Assembly: GCA_003614735.1 (NCBI GenBank)
Contig: KZ992429.1
Location: 223 to 64,222, forward strand
Direction: 5' to 3'
DNA length: 64,000 bases
Source: Thamnocephalis sphaerospora
Taxonomy: Eukaryota > Zoopagomycota > Zoopagomycetes > Zoopagales > Sigmoideomycetaceae
Position numbers and translations under genes: made by a program. Shown piece by piece: positions 57,761-64,000 of the stretch (the stretch's first letter is position 1; every line of letters begins with the position of its first letter). Under the pieces are notes generated by a model. That model had not been told where the DNA came from. It did no database searches and worked only from the letters and a program-made list of their open reading frames with translations.

Positions 57761-59724
57761 ATGAACAGCACCAGCGCTACCGCACCCTTTGCACAGGGCG
57801 GCGATTTCGGAGAGCGCCACCATAGCTGTTCGTGTGGGAGATGCGTTGGCTCGTCGGCAACGAAGTCACGCTGCGTGCACCGCAGCCTGTTGCATCGGCT
57901 CCAAGCGCGCGAGATACAGCCCAACCGACGCCTGGCCAGCTGGGCCATCAAGGAAAGGATAGCAGAAAAGGTAATGCCCAGCGTCGCCTCAGACGCAGAC
58001 GGCAATCTGCTCACGCGTCATGCTGCCGTAGTTTGTGCCAAACAGCGAAGGCGCTGTGACGCAGACCTTTGAAGACCGCGTCTACTCGGGCCAATTTTCT
58101 GAGGATGGGTGGGTCTGTGCTGCTGCCGATGGCAAGCTGCAGCGCTCGGGCCGCTAACCGTGCAGCTACGCTTAGCACGCTATTCTACGCCTGCACACAG
58201 GATTTTGTCGTCCACCTGTTCGATGCTAGCGATCCGCTGAACTTTCGTCCGGTCAACAAGCTTCATGCAGGCATTGGTAGGTCTCTAGCTGGATGTAACA
58301 CCTGCAGAGCATGCATTTCTTAGCACTGGAACCTATAGGTCGCTGGACCATCACCGACGTTGCACTGAGTCACGACAAGCGCAATATTATTTACTCGTCC
58401 ATCACTCCATACGTGCATCTGGCACGTGTACACGACAACGACGACGATCAGGTGCTACTCGACTTTTCTTCGCAAATAGACGATCAGTTTGGGGTAGGCA
58501 TTCAGTGCTGGCGCAGGACTCGGTGGCAATGACTTATGCACGCCAGCACAGATCTGGTCGCTGCGCTTTTCCGGCGATGGCCGAGAAATTGTAGCTGGCA
58601 CCAGCGACGCAACCATCCGCGGCAAGTATCAGCCGCCAGCGGCGGCAATACGTATTTACTGACCGTTCGGCAGTGTACGACATCGAGACGCAGCGTCTTA
58701 TTCTACGTCAGACCGGTCACAAAGATGAGGTGAACGCCGTTTGCTATGCCGATGCGCACGCATCGCACATTCTCTACAGCGGCAGCGATGACACTCTCAT
58801 CAACGTGTGGTAAGTGCAGCCAAGCTAGATACATGACACGAATCGCTAATCCAGCCATGGCACACGAATACGCTAGGGATCGGAGAGTAATGTGTAGTTC
58901 TAAAAGCGACCCGGTCGGTGTGTTTCCCGGCCATCTGGAAGGCATCACGTTTGTCTCTAGCAAAGGTGACGGACGCTACTGCCTGTCGAATGGAAAAGAC
59001 CAAGCAATGAAGCTTTGGGACATTCGGTACGCGAAAGCAGGGGTATTGCATGCTTATCGGCATGCTTATAATGTCTGAGACGCTTTTGGTGGATTTAGCA
59101 TGATGATGTCGTTCTCAAAGCTGTGCGAGTTGCCACGCGTCGACTTTCGAAGTGACTGGGACTACAGGTAGGTGTGCAGCTATGGTATACGCACACTCGT
59201 CGGTTTTATTGACATGGCATACTGCTCTACTGCGCTAGCTTTATGGAATATCCTATGAGGACTGCGATTTCACATCCTAACGACTGCTCGGTGCAGACCT
59301 ACAAGGGCCATAGAGTTTTGCGCACACTCATTCGCTGCTACTTTTCGCCAGCATTTTCCACGGAACAACGGTAGGATGGGCCGTGCTTGGTGCTTGCAAT
59401 CAAAACCACCCACTATCAAAGGCTGACCCACCTGTTCTGACAATTTCTCTGGCCAGTTATGTGTATAGCGGCTCCGAGGACGGTCGCATACATGTGTACA
59501 ATCTAGATGGATCCGTCCGGCAGATTCTAAACGTTCGCCCTGCTTTGGGACTCCCTCCGTCAATTCCTGCCCGCTCGCGCAGACACCAGTATCTGGACGA
59601 CGGTAGGGGCTATGCCGTCGTACGCGATGTCAGTTGGCATCCGCATCTTCCTGTGATTGCCAGCACGACCTGGCGCGGTCGCAACGGAACAAACGGCAGT
59701 ATAGTTGTGCACACTTATGCATAG
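57761..59724 (+). CDS. DCAF11: DCAF11/LEC14B-like WD40 protein
   Basis: WD40 substrate receptor of the CUL4-DDB1 ubiquitin ligase. The likely start is MNSTSATAPFAQGGDFGERH; after an intron, KFVPNSEGAVTQTFEDRVYS GQFSEDG matches the conserved DCAF11 entry to the propeller. Repeats follow: FVVHLFDASDPLNF, WTITDVALSHDKRNIIYSSI, GREIVAGTSDATIRVYDIET, HKDEVNAVCYADAHASHILYSGSDDTLINVWD-like sequence, and GRYCLSNGKDQAMKLWDIR. The diagnostic family segment TYKGHRVLRTLIRCYFSPAF and YVYSGSEDGRIHVYNLDG come near the end. Stop TAG at 59722-59724. The N-terminal 60 residues are less certain than the propeller. Confidence 0.87.
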
Positions 59725-60328
59725 CCGCAATTATGCAATGTCATCGAGCGCGCTGCCTGCTCTCTAAAGCTTGTGTGCTTCTTAATGCACTGCCACCCTG
59801 TTCATTGACCACTCACCGACTATTCTTATGTCATACTCTGACCTCGGACTACATAGGACACCAGATTTCAAGACCACGCTAATCATGCTGCAGGGCAGGC
59901 AGACACACCATGCTTGATAGCCGAATATTTGTTCCTCGTCTGCCCAAGTCTTTCGCCGACTGATTGTACCAGCATATCGCAACTCAGATGCTCAAGTAAA
60001 GCATAGATTGCGCATATTCTTACGGCTTGTCGTTGGTATTGGAGCGATCGAGAGAGCGTCACATACACACACGTCTCGACTAGCACAGATACAGCATAGT
60101 ATGCTGATACTGGCTCGTGGATGCGCTGTACTTGTGCTAGCCTAGGCGAGCCGACACTAGCGTAAATAGGCAATCGTATTTGCCATACTGGCGTAATCAA
60201 AAGGCGCAAGTCACCAGATGTGTGCAGTGTTGGTCGATAACAAGTGTCAAGCTGCTTTGTTTATGTGGCAAGACTCTTCCCTTCAACCACTTTGTCCGCA
60301 TCGTTCCCACCCAAACGACAGACCGCAA
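59725..60328. other. Intergenic, no gene seen
   Basis: About 600 bp between DCAF11 and URM1. Short frames on both strands lack motifs. I looked for tRNA-like A and B boxes and found none convincing. Confidence 0.4.
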
Positions 60329-60777
60329 ATGAATGTACAGCTCGAATTCAGGCAGGTGTTCTGCAGTTGCTGGCCGAGTAAAGCACGCATCACCTGACAC
60401 GGGTTGGCTGCGCCGGGTAGTGGCGGCATGGAGCTGCTGTTTGATCAGCAGCATACCGTCAAGGTGCAATTGCCGGCAAAAGAGGGTAACTTTAGCATTC
60501 GTGAGCTGCTTCCGTGGATTCGAGACAAGCTATTGCGCGAAAGGCCGGAGCTATTTATGCAAGGCGATACGGTGTAGGTGCACTGGTCTTTTTGGCGCGG
60601 AAGCATCGTATACAAGCTAACACCACTGCTGCACCCTCTCCTCACCTCGACACCATCAGGCGCCCCGGCGTTCTGGTGTTGATCAACGATGTGGACTGGG
60701 AGCTGGAGGGAGAGCTGGAATATCAGATTGCCGAAGGCGATCGTATCACCTTCATTTCGACGCTTCACGGGGGTTAG
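60329..60777 (+). CDS. URM1: Ubiquitin-related modifier Urm1
   Basis: Sulphur-carrier protein for tRNA wobble-uridine thiolation and a protein modifier. Three exons: 60329-60351, 60421-60573 and 60660-60777, giving 97 aa, close to the usual 99-101. The first exon MNVQLEFS joins [18 protein letters not shown] through a GC-AG intron (60352-60420, AG|GCAGGT...GTAG), restoring the beta-1 strand that the ATG at 60428 alone would lack. Then come [59 protein letters not shown] and the C-terminal ISTLHGG, whose Gly-Gly is thiocarboxylated. The GT alternative in intron 1 is out of frame. Confidence 0.96.
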
Positions 60778-60924
60778 CACACCGCATAAACACGTTACCA
60801 GATGCAGTACACCTGATGGTAAATTGTAGGAGGAATGATATACAAAAGAACGAACATGCAGCGCGCCAGTCCGTCGATATTCGTTCCTGTGCACATTTCA
60901 TTCGAGTTTTCACTGTGGTAATCC

Positions 60925-62551
60925 TTACGTATGCTTCTTCATCTTCTCGCTAAGTTCCTTGGCAGCAACAGCCGTCTTCAACTGGCAATCGCGTCACATT
61001 CGGCGTAGAGCAGGGTAAGCCACAATACGCACAAAGACGACGGCAAAAGGCAGCGACATTTACCTTGACAAGAAAAGAGCGCCGCTCGCCTCCGAGCGAT
61101 GCAGCGGGGAAGACCAGCGAAGATTCGCGCTGGATCACGTCCATGCCCGCAATAAGCTTGGAATTGAGCATCAGCTGCATTGTTCGCTCGCGCCGCATTA
61201 CTACACAGTCGGATAGAGTTAGCTTGTAGGATTGTGTACGCCTTGACAGCAACGTAGACCGCCTACCAACTCGAGCGTTTTCTCCATGCTGGTCCACATT
61301 CAGATGCAGCAAACCAACGCCACGCTCCCGCCATGCCTCCTTTTCCAGCTCGTACAGCTTTGCGCGCATCTACACATTCGAGCAAGATAGTAAGCATCAC
61401 AATTGCCAATGCTAAATCAGACTGTCAGTCAGTTTTACAGCAGCATCACATACCTCAAAGATCGTTTCTTCCTCCTCCTCGCCAGTGTGAACTAGCGACA
61501 ATGCTTGGTCAGCATAGTATAGCAAGAGTAGATTTTCGGTAGACCCACCTTCCACGCGTGCGAATTCCGAGTTTTCGTCGCGGACTCGTGTGAGCACCGA
61601 CGCTGACTCCTCTGTAGCGGTGCCAGTTTCCTTGTGCAGACTCGACTCCTTACGCTTGCGCTCATTCTCCTCGTCACATTCCTCATCCTTCTGCTCCTTT
61701 TCGTCCTCCTCTCCATCATCTCCGGTGCTAGCCATGACCACAGTGGTTGAGACGCCGGCACTTTTCGGATGCGTATTCGCTGCTGCGTCCAATGCAGACA
61801 CGCCGCGAGACGCCGCAGCCAAAGCAGCAAACGGCGATGCTCCACTAGATGCGGCAATCGAGTCAAACGAAGGAAGCGCCGACGATCCAAATCGGAATCC
61901 CTGCAAGCACGCAATTCGGTCGAGATCAGCAACGCGGTCTTTCTGCACGTTGGCCCATACCACCAACCCTCTTACGCACCCCAAGAGCCGCAGGTTTTTG
62001 TGCAACCGCGGCCGACTTCGACTCTGCATGACCAGTGGACGCCTCCTGAAGCGACGCAGGCTGCTGGCCAGCGGTCTTTCCGTTCCCTTCACCATGGCCG
62101 GCCTTGGTAAGGTCCTCAGCACTGGCGACCGCAACAGATGAGATGCTCGGCTGCTGTTCGGCATCAGAGTCATCTTCCTCACGCCTGCCGCCGCCGTAGC
62201 ACGCGTCAATACACTATTATAACGACAAAGCAGCATCCATGTCGCTTTGCCATCGTCCATCGCGCCTGTCCGCCGTACTTTTTCTTTCTTGGTGACTCGG
62301 GCCGCGCAAGACCGGTGTTTTGCTATGCGCAAATTGCCACAGGTTAGTAACTGCAGCCGTCTACGGGCAAACGTGAGGCTTACGTGTGCCGCGGTATCGT
62401 CTTCAAAGGTCACATCGGTCTGAACATCGCGGTCGCGTTTCTTTTGCGCAGCGATATCTAACGGACGCAAGGACCTGGTCGGCGGCGCATCATTTGCATA
62501 CACAGTGTGCATCGACCTACCGGACGCGTCCGGTGAGCTTGCCGACGACAT
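60925..62551 (-). CDS. YRB2: RanBP3/Yrb2-like Ran-binding protein
   Basis: Nuclear Ran-binding cofactor for Crm1 export. Start MSSASSPDAS (ATG 62551) joins DIAAQKKRDRDVQTDVTFED. An acidic exon EEDDSDAEQQPSISSVAVAS leads to the FG-type motif GFRFGSSALPSFDSIAASSG. A Glu/Lys-rich linker (DDGEEDEKEQKDEECDEE) follows. The Ran-binding domain: HTGEEEEETIFEVRAKLYEL EKEAWRERGVGLLHLN, the conserved start (E-x-T-x-F-x-x-R-A-K-L), then MRRERTMQLMLNSKLIAGMD and FLVK. The C-terminal helix ends KELSEKMKKHT. A 431-residue open frame over part of this gene reads through introns and is not the product. FG plus one C-terminal RanBD fits Yrb2/RanBP3 better than Nup50 or RanBP1. Confidence 0.85.
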
Positions 62552-62804
62552 TATCCAAAGTCCTGTCTGGCTGAGATCACGGCAGAAACGGTTCAATCGG
62601 TGCGGGCGCCACGGCACTAGGCAGTAAAGCAGATGGCGCCGACAAAGCGGGCGCAGGACAGGGTCGAAGCAGAGAGAAAGGTGCGGTAGTGCCGCGGCCG
62701 CCGACATCGCCGCATATCTTGACCATTGCCGCGCCAGCGTTTATTTACTCGGCAATAACTGGTATTGCCCGCCTGTGTCTCTTTCCCTCGCCTAGTATCA
62801 CACC

Positions 62805-64000
62805 ATGACGCGCCACTCCAAGAACAACACCGCCTCCAGCTTCTTCACGTCGGCTGAGAGGGAGAAGCTCAAGTATGGCACGCAGAAAGTACGCAGCGCG
62901 AGCAGCGGTCGGGACAGCTTAGTGCGCATCGCTGACCTGGCGCTGTAAATAGCAACGTTTGGGTCGTGATTCCATGCGCGACTACGATGCCTGCTTTCTC
63001 TGTCTGCAAACAGCACGCGATCCGCTGTGCTGGTGAGCTGCTGGCGGCAACGTGCATCGAGACGGCACGCTGAATTGCTCACGACACTATTGATGCAAAC
63101 AGCCCCAAGGGCCACCTTGCATGCAAGGAATGCTTTTATGAAAATATTCTCGCGCAGAAACGAGAAATTGCTCGCACACTGAAGCTGGCTGAAAGTCAGC
63201 AGAAGGCGGAACAGGAGCAGGAGCAGGACAAGCTTCTGCAGGCACAGCAGGCGCTACTCAGGGAGTTTGAACGTACCCAGACACACGTTAATGCCGGGGC
63301 AAGGCATACTGCTGCAGCCAGCACTGCCGAACAGCTATCCGGTGGGTTCTGCAAAGACGCAAACAGACCTGTATGACAGCTAACCCTGTCTAAAGGCGGC
63401 GGCGAGCAGCAGGCGCTGCGTATGAATCCAAAAGACATTGCCGCGCGCCAGCAAAAAGAACTCAAGCATGCCCTAGCCAGTCTGGACCAGGAGACGGTGT
63501 GTGATTTGGACGACTAGAGATGAACGTCTGTGGTACACCATTGGCTCATCCTCTTTTGTCTGTGCATCTGCCAGCTGGAAAAGACCAAATCGCAATTGTC
63601 GAGCTTCTGGATTGTATGTATAGCGCCTTGTCTGTGCACAGCCGACAGTCTGCTGATTGGTAACTGCTTGCGCTATGCAGCCTCACTTGACGCCGGAAGC
63701 AAAGCAAGCTGCGGTCGACGTAAGCAAAAAGCAGCCTGTGTGTAGCGCATCGGCGGACCGGCATATCCTCAGGCAAGTAGTGCAACAGCTGCTGTCCACC
63801 ATCACACCATCTAACGATGTACCGGGATTGGCACACGGCATCGGCTATAGCCTCAAAAAGCTGATTCCCGTGCACTTTGCATCGTCGCTCGACGGCAAAG
63901 ACGACGAGCGCGAGGACGACACGGTCAGGACCGTACAGGAGCGTCGACAGGCGTTCTTCTGCCCTGCATGCTCAAAGAATCTGAGCAACACGATGAAGAT
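62805..64000 (+). CDS. NOSIP: NOSIP-like RING/U-box protein (partial, 3' end outside window)
   Basis: Nitric-oxide-synthase-interacting protein family, a nuclear E3 ubiquitin ligase linked to the spliceosome. Start MTRHSKNNTASSFFTSAERE and KLKYGTQK, then across an intron QRLGRDSMRDYDACFLCLQT and, after the next, CPKGHLACKECFYENILAQK REIARTLK, the split U-box characteristic of the family. A helical Gln/Glu-rich stretch (AESQQKAEQEQEQDKLLQAQ) follows. LSSFWxPHLTPEAKQAAV matches the NOSIP linker LPSFWIPSLTPEAK. The last visible exon reads ERRQAFFCPACSKNLSNTMK, where the second RING begins. Cut by the right edge. Confidence 0.9.

Noticed and set aside
60428-60577. URM1 starting at ATG 60428
   Set aside because: It would lack the first beta strand and give only 87 residues. 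The 23-nt upstream exon via a GC-AG intron restores the family N-terminus.
61412-62707. 431-residue minus-strand frame beginning MSAAAALPHLS
   Set aside because: Only parts match the RanBP3/Yrb2 protein. The frame reads through several introns and its N-terminus is promoter/leader sequence; the spliced start at 62551 fits better.

Overview
The window is nuclear DNA of a compact, intron-rich eukaryote, most likely an early-diverging (non-Dikarya) fungus. The fungal signs are an NADPH oxidase of the NoxA type, an Afi1/Mesa-type DENN protein with a SPA region, a DUF4748-like small protein and a secreted fasciclin protein. Against Dikarya, it carries genes usually lost there or rare there: FANCI, the augmin subunit HAUS6 and a B12-dependent methylmalonyl-CoA mutase. 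Genes are 70-700 bp apart on both strands. Most have several introns of about 45-90 nt, often with a visible TACTAAC/CTAAC branch point. I saw no mobile element, CRISPR array, rRNA or tRNA gene.

Layout. 1-7.7 kb: dihydrofolate synthase (cut by the left edge), NoxA, TFIIE-beta, Afi1-like DENN protein. 8-17.6 kb: FANCI, HAUS6 and a DHHC palmitoyltransferase, head to tail. 18-25.7 kb: uS13 (RPS18), mitochondrial uS19, XPB/Ssl2 helicase, a small membrane protein and eL19 (RPL19). 26-34.7 kb: a second small membrane protein, phosphoglycerate kinase, Pxr1/PinX1, a fasciclin protein, an unrecognised gene with an apparent frameshift, and purine nucleoside phosphorylase. 34.9-46.3 kb: Vps51, a ZCCHC9-like zinc-knuckle protein, a BRCT-containing X-family DNA polymerase, a small membrane protein and methylmalonyl-CoA mutase. 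46.4-57.4 kb (minus strand): symplekin/Pta1, a family-16 lysine methyltransferase and phospholipase D1. 57.7-64 kb: DCAF11-like WD40 protein, Urm1, a RanBP3/Yrb2-like protein and NOSIP (cut by the right edge).

The genes do not form one pathway; this is ordinary housekeeping and cell-biology content. There is some thematic grouping in genome maintenance and transcription (FANCI, PolX, XPB, TFIIE-beta). The most unusual signals are ten introns that require a GC-AG donor (nearly all AG|GCAAGT or AG|GCAGGT), and a FANCI whose monoubiquitination lysine appears to be glutamate. Exon boundaries were assigned by eye from frame continuity, splice consensus and remembered family motifs. Terminal exons are the least certain parts.
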